The notes under the pieces were generated by a model. It did not search any database and was not told where the DNA came from. It saw nothing but the letters and a program-made list of their open reading frames with translations. Below are positions 12,901-25,444 of a DNA stretch of 64,000 nucleotides, piece by piece. The stretch lies in contig NC_068561.1 in NCBI RefSeq assembly GCF_022201045.2, forward strand, positions 24,434,501-24,498,500, in the 5' to 3' direction. The stretch is from Citrus sinensis. Taxonomy: Eukaryota > Streptophyta > Magnoliopsida > Sapindales > Rutaceae. How positions within the stretch are numbered: position 1 is the first letter of the stretch; each line of letters begins with the position of its first letter. Both the position numbers and the translations under genes were made by a program.

Positions 12901-14361
12901 AAAATTAATCTCGATCCGCCAAATTTATTTAAAAATTTCTATAAAACTCTATCTTGCTTCACGTTCTAGCAGCAAAAATAATGAAGATTCTCCCCATATT
13001 ATTACTAGACTTGCATTGTGGTACTATTTTTTCATGGTAAGAAAAATATAAATCATAAATACCATATTTTTTGTAAATGCCAAGTTTTATACGTATGATT
13101 GGTAATTGGTCTCAAATACCATGAACAACTTGCATGTAATTTTGACGATTTTTATTTCTGTACACACACATCCCCAAACATTGACACAAACATAGTCCGA
13201 AGGAACATTAACTAAATTTAACATTCTCCTCCAATAATAATAATAATAAATTTATGTGACACGAATCATGTGAACTTTTTTTTTTTCTTTTTTGGGTGTT
13301 CACCTCTACGACGTAGCTCATAATAATCTTAGCTACATCTTTATGATATTACAAATGTTGGTAGTTTTTATTGCCACAACGTAAGAGCTAGCATATTATG
13401 ATATTACAATCCTTTGGACTGGAAACTTTTGGAGGCAAATAATTTCTCAAGTTGAAGGTGTGATATAGAAATATTGAAATGTGTAAAGTAAAACACTAAA
13501 ACTTAAGTGTTGAGTATATATGGAAAAGTATATTAAAAGATTTGTGTCCAATGATGAAAAAATTGCAACATGTATAAACATACAACTGTTACAAGGTAGA
13601 AATTTCGGTCTGTTGGGTATCAAAACTCATTGAGCTTTTTACATTGTATGTTTTATTTTGTGATGTATGCAAAATTTTGTGCAGACACAGTATATGCTTG
13701 ATCAGCTTTCTGATCTTCAAAACAAGGTACAAGAATTTGAAATAAATTAATTGTCAATGATTCACATTTGTGTGCCCCTATAAAAAAACTAACTAAATAT
13801 GCCATTTCAGGAACAATTGTTACTAGATACTAACAGAGCTTTGACAATAAAGGTAACATTGTATTGCTCTCTTAATTCTCATTAGCTATTTTTATGATTA
13901 GCTAGATTGCTTTTTCTGTGTGACATAATTGTAAATTGGAGAAATGGTGACGTGATATACCCATGCCATCTAATCTGATTTATACATAAAGCAAATTTGC
14001 TTACAATAAATTTCAGTAATGCTTTAAAAAATTATCCTGGCAGTTGGATGAAATCAATGCAAAGACTCAGCTTCGACCTTCTTGGGAAGGCGGTGAGCAG
14101 CAACTAGGTTATAATCCTCAGCATGCTCAAACTCAAGGACTATTCCAGCCTATTGAATGCAATCCTACTTTGCAAATTGGGTAAATTTAATTATATACTC
14201 ACTCTCAGTGCTCATTAATCTGCTGCCAATTTTTTTTTTTATAAATAAAATTTCTTTGATTTGTTCTTGTGTGCAGATATAATCCTTCATGTTCAGACCA
14301 GATGACTGCAACAAGTCATGCTCAACAAGTGAGTGGTTTCATCCCAGGATGGATGCTGTGA
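9944..14361 (+). CDS. SEP1/2-like: SEPALLATA1/2-clade MIKC MADS-box transcription factor
   Basis: Eight exons: 9944-10128, 11697-11775, 12379-12440, 12595-12694, 13685-13726, 13811-13852, 14044-14180, 14277-14361. Together they encode 243 residues. The first six lengths (185, 79, 62, 100, 42, 42) are the standard pattern of SEP-type MIKC genes. Residues 1-60 are the MADS domain ([20 protein letters not shown]), then the I region, the K domain up to about residue 175 and a C-terminal domain. The C-terminus ends GFIPGWML, the SEP II motif of the SEP1/2/4 group, not the SEP3 ending. SEP proteins bind CArG boxes and bridge other MADS proteins into floral quartets in the nucleus. The gene sits head-to-tail 12 kb upstream of an AP1/FUL gene. 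Intron 1 is 1.6 kb. No disabling change seen. Confidence 0.95.
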
Positions 14362-15011
14362 GAGTTTTGTGGTATCGGCAGGTGGCAGCAGGGTGAAATT
14401 GATGCTTCTTGATGTTTGGAAATATGTAAATGATTTCAAGAGCATATGTGTAATCCCATATTAACATAAATGGCAGCAGTGACTGATCAATTGTGGAGGA
14501 TCCTGGGACCTTAATTAAGGCTTTGTAAGCCACTGATATTTATCTGCAAACTTATTTATGAGACCTGATTATGTTTATATTTTGATCTTTTCTGAGAATT
14601 GAGCATTTCTTGATGTCATTTATATGCAGTGAGTACTTGATAGTTTTTATCATAATTTAATTTCTTGTACAAAAGTCTATAAGTGACAAGGATCTTGTTC
14701 AGAGAAATTATGCTGAAGGATTGCATTTGCAGCCAGAGTTACATAGAGAAATCTCTTGGAAAAATAGTCATTTTGTATTACCACAGTACCTTTCACGCCA
14801 ATAATACTTATACACATAAGGAGTTCACAGGATATAAAGTGAAACTGAATCAAGGAAAGCTACTGCGTCTGAGAAGAAAGAAAGAGATTTATTAAGAACA
14901 GCCTTCAAGAGATGGGGGCGGCATTTGCTAATGGCATATAACAATTGTAAGTAAAGCATCAAAGTTAATTCAGTGGAATAGATACATAACATTAATATTA
15001 AATCAAAGGCT
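14362..15011. other. 3' flank of MADS gene and convergent carboxypeptidase gene
   Basis: Holds the 3' UTRs of the two convergent genes. Short open frames on both strands show no domain. Confidence 0.5.
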
Positions 15012-16372
15012 TCAATTCTCTTTACGATTTGCAAACAAACCCTTGTCAAGAACCCAATCTTCAATCATTGTCTGAGAAATCAGTGGCTGGTCTGCTGGCA
15101 TGAGATGGCCAGCACCCAAAACAACAGCGTTGCTTAAGTTGCCAAATTTCTGCACATACCCAGCAAGCGCTTGCTTGACTCTCCAAGCTTTCCTCTCAGC
15201 CATCAGGAAACTCTCAATGCCTTCCCACTTCAATGTATTCATCCAAGACTCAGTTGAGGCTACACCATCCCTCAGATCTTAATCCCTTGGTACAACAAAT
15301 CCTTGGTGTTTTTCACCAAGAACTCTACCATGAATTTGACACTTTTCATCAGATCTTCATGCAATGCTTTCATAAAAACATTACTACAGACATCAAAAGT
15401 TATAGTGTCTTTAGCTCCAAAGGCCTTTTTAACCTCGTCCATCCTCAAAAGACTAGTCACCAAACTAGTTGCATAAGGATCTTTTCTAGTGAAATCAAAC
15501 AATTCGGCTAGACCTGTCGTGTTTTGCAACAAATTCAAGACCCCATTTCTTGCATTGGTTGCCTTACTCCAACTCCCCATTTTAACTAGCCTGATTGCCT
15601 TCCGTTGAGCTTTCTCCAATTCAACTCTTTGCCTGCCATTGATCAAACCTATAAAGTATGCATTCAGAGCATGAACAGCAACTTGACTTACAGGGTCTGT
15701 TAACCCATTACCTATAGCAACACCATGCAATTTCTCTCTTTTTGACACTGGCACACGCTTATTTTGCTTCAATATGTGATAACCAATTGAAGGAATGTAC
15801 TTTCCTGCATAACTCTCTCCAGTGACATAAATTGGTCGGTTCTTAAACAAAGGGTCCGAATCAATAAACCCATTAATGGCAGCGAAAAGGTGCTTAGCAA
15901 CGGAAGATTGATTTCTTGGTATTTCATCATTAGTGACAACAAAACTAAGACCAGTTCCAATGGGATTGTCGAGAAAAACAATGCCAAAAATGCGGTTCCA
16001 AGAACCCAAATTGGGTTCAAGGGCAAGTTGTTGTTGGGTGGTGTTAGGCCTGTGGGTAACACGCCAAGGACCAACTTCAAGAAAATTACCCAGCATGGAA
16101 GAGCAGCCAGGGCCACCCTGGAGCCAAAGGAGAAGCGGGGTTTGGGAGAGGGGTGAAGTGGGTGTTTGCGCTTCATAAAAAGCATAAAAGATGGCTGAGC
16201 CCGTTGCGGGGCTTACCGGCAGGTAACCGGATCTTGTGGGAAAGGCTTCTTTCGGGACAACTGAAAGCGATGATGATGATGATGATATTGATATGGAGGA
16301 TGAAGTGTTAATATGACGGAGGAATAAGGAGAAGAAGAAGAAGAGCAAGTACACGGTGGCTGTCGACTTCAT
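15012..16372 (-). pseudogene. Serine carboxypeptidase-like (SCPL50/51-type), frameshifted
   Basis: Intronless. The start at 16372 opens a 366-codon frame with a signal peptide (about 1-23), the oxyanion region WLQGGPGCSS (83-92) and the catalytic serine in GESYAGK (Ser 187). It stops at 15272-15274, just after LLYQG. Reading on in another frame from about 15280 gives DLRDGVAST and, near the end, GAGHLMPADQP, stopping at 15012-15014. These carry the catalytic Asp and His of the S10 family. Joined length would be about 445, the family norm. So the break lies exactly between Ser and Asp/His, and the encoded 366-residue protein should lack activity. The family acts in the secretory pathway or vacuole as peptidases or acyltransferases. 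Intact sequence elsewhere suggests a recent lesion or a sequencing/assembly error. The SCPL50/51 group is inferred from its intronless structure and remembered sequence. Confidence 0.85.
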
Positions 16373-16420
16373 TTTGGTTAATTTCGGAGTGGATGGTGCT
16401 TCAGTTTTGCTTATATTATG

Positions 16421-16428
16421 TATATATA
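16421..16428 (-). promoter_or_regulatory. TATA box of the carboxypeptidase gene
   Basis: tatatata lies about 50 bases upstream of the minus-strand ATG at 16372, at a distance that allows a short leader. Confidence 0.45.
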
Positions 16429-16579
16429 GTTAAGAACTGAAATTATAGTGTTTGGATGCCGAGAAAATATGAGAAAACGGAGAAAATAAAGAATGATTAT
16501 TATTTTGTATTTGTTGATTATAAGCATATATACATATACTGAGATCTAAAGAATTTGAGAATGTTGTAAAGACACTATA

Positions 16580-17345
16580 AGATTAAGATTACTCTGATTT
16601 CGCAGGGCTTAACAATTGGACTAAAGTTTCAAAGAAATCTACACCTGAAGTCTGATGAAAACCCTTGGCAACAAGTTTAGCTCTGTACTTGGATATGCTA
16701 CTATTAAGGTTATACTTGATTCTGAACACCCATTTATTACCAATAATTTTATGTGCAGCTTCTTTAGAAACCAAAACCTAGGTTTGATTTTCTTGTAAAG
16801 CATCAAACGCAGCCTGCATTGCTTCTTTCCATTTTAGATCATGTAAAACATTTTGACAGATGCTAGTTCAAGGTCTTGAGAAACAATTAAATAGGTCTTA
16901 GGCTTAAACACACCAGCTTTAGACTTTGCAACCATTGAATGAATGTTTTAGCATGTGGAGGTGATTGTTGAGGTGGAGTAGGTTGAGCTGCTGTAAAGGA
17001 TGTGTTTGGGGTGTGTTGAGCAGGTGATGTAGTATGTTGAATAAGAACAGAAGGTGAAAGTAAGATATTTGAATTAGTTCCTACACTTGAAACAAAAGTA
17101 TTGATAGAAGAATATATATGCAGAGCTGCTGTCTTGAATGATTGACATATTAGGAACAACTATGATAGAATTACAAGACTGTGAAATAAGAGATGCAGAA
17201 GCATAGACTTGTGAAAAGGAAAGAGTTGAGGAAATGGAAACTCAGATTCATTAAATTGTACATGCCTACTAATGTAGGTTTTTCTGATAGGTAACAAGCA
17301 TGTGTAATCTTTGTGAATTGGACTATAACCAATCATGCATAAATT
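16580..17345 (-). mobile_element. Ty1/Copia retrotransposon polyprotein relic
   Basis: On the minus strand, in shifting frames, pieces of a Copia pol appear in family order. Near 17345-17230 is an integrase C-terminal stretch (CMIGYSPIHKDYTCL, then YISRHVQFNE). Near 16935-16890 is SKAGVFKPKTYL. At 16774-16589 is the start of reverse transcriptase (NKWVFRIKYN, LVAKGFHQTSGVDFFET). Several stops and frame changes interrupt it. Neither LTR, nor gag, nor the catalytic reverse-transcriptase core was found, so it is a dead fragment. It lies just upstream of the carboxypeptidase gene. Confidence 0.85.
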
Positions 17346-18587
17346 TGGTTAAATTTCAATTTATTCCTTTATTTCTTTTTTTTATTGTTCCACCTCACAT
17401 TTTTATTAAATAAAGACGATAAATATTGCCATATATGCATGATAACTAACTAACTAAACTAGAAAATTTTCAGTCAAGAATTCTAAACTTTGTTAAAGTT
17501 CGAAAAAAATTATTACACCATATTATGCAATATTATAATACTATTATACTATTACACCATTTGGTCTAATAGGTTTTCCAATTTTAACAAAGTCTGTGAT
17601 CTTAGATCAAATAAGCAATCCTAACTAAAATAACCAATTAACTGACGTTAAACATATTTATATCATTTGCGCACAATGTAATAGTTACAATGCTAGGCAA
17701 ATTTATATGTCATAATCTCAATGGTTTTTGCCACAGGGTTTTCTTCCACGTATACATTATTAAATGCCATAATGGCCAACAGAATGTAATCTTATTAGAA
17801 TTTGAAAACTACCGAATGTAGACCTCTCCTATGATAGGAAATTAGGACTGTCATGAGAGACTTATGAAAAAGATTTTGATAGTGATAACCTATTTGGGTC
17901 AAGAGTACTTTCTATATTTATAAAGATTTGCGAAGGTTAATTGATGGCACTGATATTTCTTGATTTCAATAATTTTTTATTATTTGTCAACGCGAGCAAC
18001 ATTTTTTTTTCTTTTTCTTTTTTTATATTTTTATTTGAGTCCCTATGAAATACTATTATACATGCACGAAACAAATTGCAATTAATTTGAAGAACATAAG
18101 TGAACCCATGAAAATCTATGGAAGAAAATAAGAACTACTAGGCCCATTAAATTCCGTGCAGCCCTTGGGTAGGTTTCGGGCTAAATGATCCAAATTTGAT
18201 AGTATAAAAATATGCAAGTCGTAAGCACAATGATGAGAACTCATGCCCCCAACATTTATTGTGCGTTTTATTTTCTGAATTGGAGAATCCGAAATTGGAC
18301 TGAAAATCATTGATAATATTTACTTGATAAATTAGAAGTGAGAATAGGAATGAAATATGTGGAGTCCACGTATTTTTTTGGATTAAGGACCGAGAACTTA
18401 TTTCCTATGAAAGTTTTCATTCCTTAAACTCCTCATTTTACCCTCATCCAAATTTTATAATTCTAAATTTGTCCTTAATTATAATATTATTATATTATAT
18501 TATTATTATTGTTATTATTCTTAAGTTTTCTGTAGTATAGTAAAAATAATAATAACAATAATAATGATCATAGTAGTAGTAGTAGTA

Positions 18588-18667
<80 letters not shown>

Positions 18668-21600
18668 TTTATCAATATTAATAATCATTATTATTAGTAG
18701 TATTGTTGTTGTTGTTATGAATAATAAAAATCATAATTATTATGATAAATAATAACAATAATCAATTAAGATTATTTTAATAACTTAGAACAATTCATTT
18801 CGAATATAAGACAAAATAAATACATTAATAACAATACAGTTCAATCTAATTTACATTCAAATAGGTAAAATAAATAATATATTATGATTCTCATTTCTCA
18901 TTCTAATTTTAGCCCATTACAGTTTCAGTCCATCATAATTTTGTCCATTTCCGATTACTGATTAGTAAACGATTATTAAGGTATGACCTTAAGTCCCAAT
19001 GTAAGTAATATTCCGAATGTTTATGATTGAAAAAAAAAAGCACATTTCAATTTTTTTTATTTTTTTTTAAAGAAAGAGCTTTGAAATTTCACTTTCATGT
19101 GCCTCATTTGGCTCATCGTACCTAAAGCAAGAACAGAGAAAATGCCTTTCTATTTTTAGTTAATTTCAGTTGGCTATGACTGGGAATTTAATCAGTCCAT
19201 TTGCGCCACACAATTGCATATTTGTATTATGTTCGTTAGCGCCATCAAATCAGCAGCAGTAAAATTTATGTCTTCTTCGTTAATTGCTATTGATTTTGAA
19301 ACGTTTTTTTTTTAATTTTTCAATCTTTTAAGTTTGCAAGAGTCATTACTGTATATGATTTTTTTGATTGAAGATTCCAGAGAACAAATGCATTGAGAAT
19401 TGATTATTGCCATTTTTGCTAATAATTTATTTTTTATTTTCATTGACTGCAAGCACTTAAAAAATGTTCCTCGCACAAAATTCCTTTGTATAAGCACTTT
19501 CGAATTAACCACTAACTAGGGCTATGAAGAATAAAGATGTGCATGTTTTTATATATAAAAGTGCAACGGGCATGGCAATGGCATCTAAAGCACAGAAACA
19601 GACAGACATGAATTGCTTCTGTATCTTAAAAGAAATACACGTTCTACAAAATTAATTGTTGCATTAATGAAATAAATAAACATGCATAAGCATAATCATT
19701 ACCTCAAGAGGATTTATTTTATTTTGTTTTTTCTTTTGTCAAAAAAGTAAGAATTTCCAGAACATGAACTGCAGATGGACATAATTAAACTTAATTGTAT
19801 ATATGTATAAATTTCTGGCATAGTCAGTACTGGTTGGTGATAGACCCGAATCATCATCTTATAAAAAGTGCTAGTTATTTAGCCTCAATTATTTCTTAAG
19901 AACGTACGTGAAGAATCTTTCTTTTCTTTTCTTTTCTTTTCTTTCTACACTATAGCTAGTTTTATTCACCGTCACTTTTTCAATGATCAATTGGGTGCAA
20001 CTTGGCCTGGAATCTTTCCATTTCAATCGTGTGATGCATAATATCTCGTACAAAAAGAAAGGATCTAAAACCGTATTTCCTCATTTCTTAATCATGCTTA
20101 AAAAACGGAGGATAATTATGCCCCTCCAAATTGAAGATTCTTTATCGGTGCTTAAAGAGAAGATATTAGAGAGAAATGAATATTACATTGTAAAAGTTTG
20201 ATGCAAGCAAGAGCATCGTATTAATTTTCTGGTAATTAAATGTGCTTATTATTATGTTTGGTTGAGAGATAGAGAACAAAAACATACATATGTTAGAAAT
20301 ATGAGTAATACACCAAAGAGGGGACTCAAGCAGCGAACAACAACAAAGAGGAAAATAATTAAAGATCTGATAGCGCTATCCTTGAAACCAAGGGTTGATA
20401 ACCTGGTGCAAGAAGATCAAACTAAGACGGGTTTGATATCTAGGATAAAATGACTACTATCAATGGCTATACTCTAAGCATAATAAACCTCAACGGTACA
20501 AAGGAAATAAAGGATGAAGAAAATTGAATAAAACTGAGAGCTTAAGAATGGGCTCCTCTTTTGGTTTGGTTTAGAGTGCGTGGATCTCTACTTAAAGAGC
20601 TTGCCATGCCACCATGCCATATTTGGTTTGTACTCACTTTCTTAGCAACGTGGGATATTGATATTTCGAAATTTTATAAATTTTATCTCCCATATCAAGA
20701 ATATATATATATATATATATGACAAAAATAAAATAGAGAATAATTATAGATGAACAGCAATATATATGTGATAATAATCTTTAAAAGTTCGTGGGAGTTC
20801 TAATGAGCCAAAAATCTTTATTGAAGAGGTTTATGCATAGAGCGACCCGGCCATTTTTAGTGCCAATAATATTTGTTTTATGTTCTCTATAGATACAGTA
20901 GTATTTTCACTTTGTTACCTAGATCAATGCAATACCCTCAATCACACTTTGAACTTTAATACGCGCTAATAACTTCTTGATTACTTCACCAATATGAATT
21001 CCATTATATATGCATACTAACCTTTGTGAATGCCAATAGGCCAAGAATAGAAAAGGTTAAAATACAAATATAGTGTAGATCACAAAGAGAAACCTAAGAG
21101 AACTAGGGATTACAATTTTTGAGTTGAATGTCTCCTTTGGACTTAGATTTTACATATTTACATATTCTATATGGATATTTTATATTATTTCAAAATTTTA
21201 GTTAGTATTTAAAGGTGCCAGACGTGGTTGGATAAGTTGTTTTTGTCTTTCCATTAGCAACATTAATAAAGAAATTCCCTTCTTTTACGAACAAAATAAG
21301 GTGGGATCAAGAGTTTAAACGTTATCTTGTTTTCGAGAAGCACATCCCTTATGAGAATAAAAAATTTCGTACCTATGCACAATAATCAAGAAAATTTGAT
21401 AAAAACGATTAAACAACTTTACCCCAGCCCAATTTTTCTATCTTTTATTTTATAAAAAGAAAAATAAGAAAAATAAGGGGGTCACTGAGCGCTCATAAAA
21501 TGGTCCCCATTGTGAGCTTAATTTAGATAATAATCTAGTACAATAAAGCCAAATGATATATTATGGTCCCCGTGAACTTAATTATTTTTGGGGATAGAAG

Positions 21601-21851
21601 GTACAAAATAGAATTGATAAAATATAAATTTGCTTGGCAGTAATTTGGGGACCACCATAAAATAAGCTTCTGCAGCTTAAATAACGTTGTATATATAAGC
21701 CACTAAACATCCCGTTAACCAAAAATAAATCATATATAATTTCTATAGTACTAGGATGGACCACTGAATTATATGCTTCATTGCCGTAACCATTATTTAA
21801 TAAAACACATGGGGTGTGTCCATTTTCCAATAGAAGCTGCTAACAAAATTG
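17346..21851. other. Transposon- and repeat-rich spacer
   Basis: No convincing gene. 18330-18970 resembles an old insertion centred on the AAT microsatellite. Open frames at 19983-20201 and 20262-20453 have no known domain; the second lies in a stretch (about 20250-20640) of less AT-biased sequence that could be a repeat relic I do not recognise. (AT)10 lies near 20701-20720. Confidence 0.45.
18570..18668. repeat. (AGT)n-(AAT)n microsatellite
   Basis: A short AGT run grades into about 26 near-perfect AAT triplets. The open frame of almost pure isoleucine here is only this repeat. Confidence 0.95.
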
Positions 21852-21859
21852 ATTTCGAT

Positions 21860-22851
21860 TAGGGATGGCAATGGAGAGGGGAGAGGAGGGGACCAATTTC
21901 CTTGTACCTATCCCCGATATTTTACGTATGTCCCCATCCTCTTCCCGTCCCCGTTAGAATTACTTGAGAGAATCCTCATCCTCTCCCCGAATAATAACAG
22001 GGGATCCCCGAGGGTCCCCGATCCCCGAATAACTAATACATTTTTTTATTTTAGATTTTGAGTTAATCATATTAAAATAAAAAATTCAAATAAAAGTAAA
22101 GTTCGAAATATATCTTACATTAATATCCATTACAAAAGTCACATACATTAAATTAGTAAGTAACGTAGAATGCAAAGGATACAAACTTCTTTTACAAACT
22201 ATCATGAACAAATTAATAGTCTAATACAAAATTGTTACAAATAAAATCGAATTTAGATTCAAAATTAACTTTTTCAATGGTGGTGTGGGCACTTTATAAA
22301 TGTGGACTATAAACACAATAGTTAAATCGGAGCAAATTAATAGCAAATATTAGATTAGATTAGATTAGAGTAGATATTAAAATTGTGATTCGCTGTGGGC
22401 AATTATAACATCTAAAAATAAATAAAAAATAGATTTAAGTTTAAAATATTTAAAGAATATTAAAATTAAAAAATTTTGGGTTAATAGAATCTACTCGCTC
22501 TTTTTAATGTCCTAAATAAAAATTTAGGACTTTAATTAGTTAATTAGGCCTAAAAGTTTAATAATATAAATATTTTGATATTTTTTATTTTTACAAATAT
22601 TTATAATTTTATAATTTATTTACTAGTAATTTAAAAAAAATAAATTAAATTAAAAATTAAAATGGGGAAATGGGTAGGGGATGGGGATTCCACCTCATCC
22701 CCGTCCCCTCCCCGAATAAGAAATTGGGTAAAAAAATTTTCCCGTCCCCTCCCCGAATAAGAAATTGGGTATGAAATTATCCCCGTACCCTCCCCGAATG
22801 GGAAAAATCCCCAAGGGTACCCGTCCCCGTGGGAATTTTTGCCATCCCTAA
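21860..22851. mobile_element. hAT-like non-autonomous transposon, 8-bp target duplication
   Basis: Ends are tagggatggcaa on the left and its complement ttgccatcccta on the right. ATTTCGAT flanks it at 21852-21859 and 22852-22859, with one extra A on the right side. The 8-bp duplication and TAGGG-type end fit the hAT superfamily. Both ends are G/C-rich with repeated 'tccccgaataa' units (about 21900-22030 and 22670-22800); the centre is AT-rich. No transposase frame, so it depends on another element. Confidence 0.85.
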
Positions 22852-24698
22852 ATTTCGATCCTATATATAAGAAATAAATCATTTTGGCCAGCAACCTATT
22901 TTGATATAAATTTATTGGATTTATTATTACAAGGTTTCATTTGCAGATTTTGATGATTTTGTGAATATATTTGATAACCCGTTATCAAATTGCATCTCTT
23001 AAATTGATTTGGAATTCCATCTTGTGGATGTTGGGATCCCATCTTGAATTCATCATTTCTTTATTATTTCAAAAGGAAAACGAATGATTTTTTTTTTCCT
23101 TAAAAGAAAAAAAAAAAAAAAGGAAAGATCCACCCATCTCCATTCCATTTAATATATAAGATTTGTTTGCCTTCACAATTCATATACCTACTCATTTAGG
23201 ATATTTACTTTTGCATCTCAGATGATGTGTACATCGTCAATTACTTGTTGTCATCCATACATCGTTAATGTACTTTATTATTAATAATTAACATCACTCA
23301 ATCAACAAATAACATAAAAGATGTCATATCAATTAGATTATAAACTAAATAATTTTTTTTTAATCTTTTCTTTGAAGTATCAACTATATACATTCGTGCG
23401 CGCACGCACACATACATGGGAGGGTGGAGAGAGCTCCTTGTAAGGAAATTTTTTATTTTAAAAAATTGCTAAACAACTTTTACAATGTTGTGGAACCTTT
23501 TATAGCATTGTAAAAAATGTGAAAAAATACATTTATAGTGTTGTAACAAATTTGACAATATTGTGAAATTATATTTACAACATTTAAAAAGTTTCACAGC
23601 ATTGTGAAAGTTAATCATCATCTTATAAACTACAAGATTTTCTTACAAGAAAAATTTCGATATATTTATATAAAGTGATTGTGATTTATGTGGATAGGAT
23701 CGAGTTAAACTTTCACTTATATGGTTCTTTTTTTTTTTAATTCGTATTCCACACGTTAGTGATTTGGAAGGTCGATCGACACATATCATGCATCCTTTTT
23801 TAATTATATCCGTGAAATCTGCCTTGTATTATATAACTAAAGATGAAACTGAACAACCGGTATATATTAAATAAATCTTTGCACACCTCCGAAAATTCAA
23901 AAAGCAATAAATAGAAGTATTCCACAAACACGTTTAATAATTGTCAGCTCAAGTGAAGCTAGCCGTTCCTTAATCGTATGAAAGCTAGGATAACCATTGG
24001 TACTTCATTTTCATGATTATGATGTTTTAATTATTTTATTTTTATTCTTGTTTTTAGGTTTGATTTTACCTTTAATTTAAATAATAAATTAATGCATCAT
24101 ATGAATCACCATCACAAAGCTTTGTCATGCTGGTCCAATAATGGAAAAAGGGGACCAAAATGGACGTCTGGTTTTGTCAAACTAATTCAGCTCAAAATTT
24201 TTATATGAAATCATGGCTGTTTGTGATAAACTGTTGTTTATCTATAATTAAACACGACTTGCATGGATGAAACCAAAATGTCGTAAGCTGTAATTAAACA
24301 TGTCAAGACAAAGAAAATCTCCCATTCTAATTTTATAGTTAAGATCCGTGCTAAGATTTTTTGCTTGATTTTAATTTCTCATGAGCAGAATTCAAGGTAA
24401 TGACCGACGGTTTTTAATTTAATTCATTTTAAAATGTGAGTAATTGCTAAATAAGAATATAAAAACAATTATATCTTAATAATGATACACAATCACTAAT
24501 ATGCATGCACATATTGCACACAAATTCTTAACAACTCAAATCATTATCAAATGACCTTAACTTCCAAGTTACACCCATTTGAATCTAGCCCACTCATAAA
24601 TCCTAAATTACAAGAACTCTTAATATTTATTTGATAATCACTTATGTATTCTAAAATAGATGAATATGTGTCTAGGAAACCACCCCATTAGTTGGCAT
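22852..24698. other. AT-rich spacer
   Basis: No gene seen. Contains the small inverted repeat at 23432-23662 (separate entry) and a CG/CA alternating run near 23395-23412. Confidence 0.45.
23432..23662. mobile_element. Small MITE-like element with terminal inverted repeats
   Basis: The left end ccttgtaaggaaatttt is an inverted, imperfect copy of the right end (reverse complement ttcttgtaagaaaatct). The inside repeats forms of 'acaatgttgtgaa' and 'acattgtaaa' in both orientations, making it self-complementary. No coding capacity. Target duplication not resolved. Confidence 0.5.
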
Positions 24699-25436
24699 TA
24701 GGGGTGTTCGTGGATTGAATTTTGTAAATTGGACATCAATCCATATCTTATCCACGATTTTGCAGATTATAAATTTTTAATCCAATCGAATCCACGGATT
24801 GACGAAAATTCAATCCAAATTCAGTCTATATGTCTGTGGATCGGATGCGGATTTGACCAAATCCATATTTAATCCACCATTTCACAGATTTGTTTTATAG
24901 ATTAAGAATTTTTAATTCCATCCAATCCACATAAAATAAAACAATTAATATATAAATAATTTTGCTACTGACCAAATTCAAAACTGAATACGATTTAAAT
25001 AAATTAATTGTTTAAAAAACTAGAACATACATTCAAAATTTCAAAATATAGCACCCCGAAAAGAAAAAAATCTCATTTATTTAGATACATGAAAATTAAT
25101 TGTTTAGGAATCTATATTTGTTTATTTAATTATTTTATATTTTATATTATTATTGAATAAGATATAATATGGTGTTAATGTAACTATATTTTAATTTATT
25201 TATTTATTAGTAAGCACTAATGCCACATTTACAAGGTTTATTTTTTAATTAAATAAGTGTTTTTTATTTTTTTTTTCAGATTTACGGATTTTTACGGATT
25301 TGTAGAAGTAAATCTATATTCAATTCATTAACTACGCTTTTTCAATTTCCTATCTAATTCAATCTACCAATCTACAGATCGAATTTTTTAGGATCAGACG
25401 AATTGAGCGGATTGGATTGGATTCTAAATACTCCTA
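24699..25436. mobile_element. hAT-like non-autonomous transposon, perfect 8-bp target duplication
   Basis: GTTGGCAT occurs perfectly at 24691-24698 and 25437-25444 on either side of a 738-base segment. The segment begins taggggtgttcg and ends aatactccta, an imperfect terminal inverted repeat. Inside, variants of 'ggattggatt', 'ccacggatt' and 'aatccaatc' recur near both ends in opposite orientation. No transposase frame. Size, end type and duplication fit a hAT-family non-autonomous element. Confidence 0.85.
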
Positions 25437-25444
25437 GTTGGCAT

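Noticed and set aside
15769-16185. 138-codon minus-strand frame and 81-88 codon plus-strand frames
   Set aside because: Alternative frames over the carboxypeptidase gene, which has clear catalytic motifs in its own frame.
18564-18752. 62-codon frame of almost only isoleucine and valine
   Set aside because: It is the AAT microsatellite read as codons.
19983-20453. Two short plus-strand frames
   Set aside because: No domain, no splice partners and no codon bias like the real genes; kept only as part of the spacer description.
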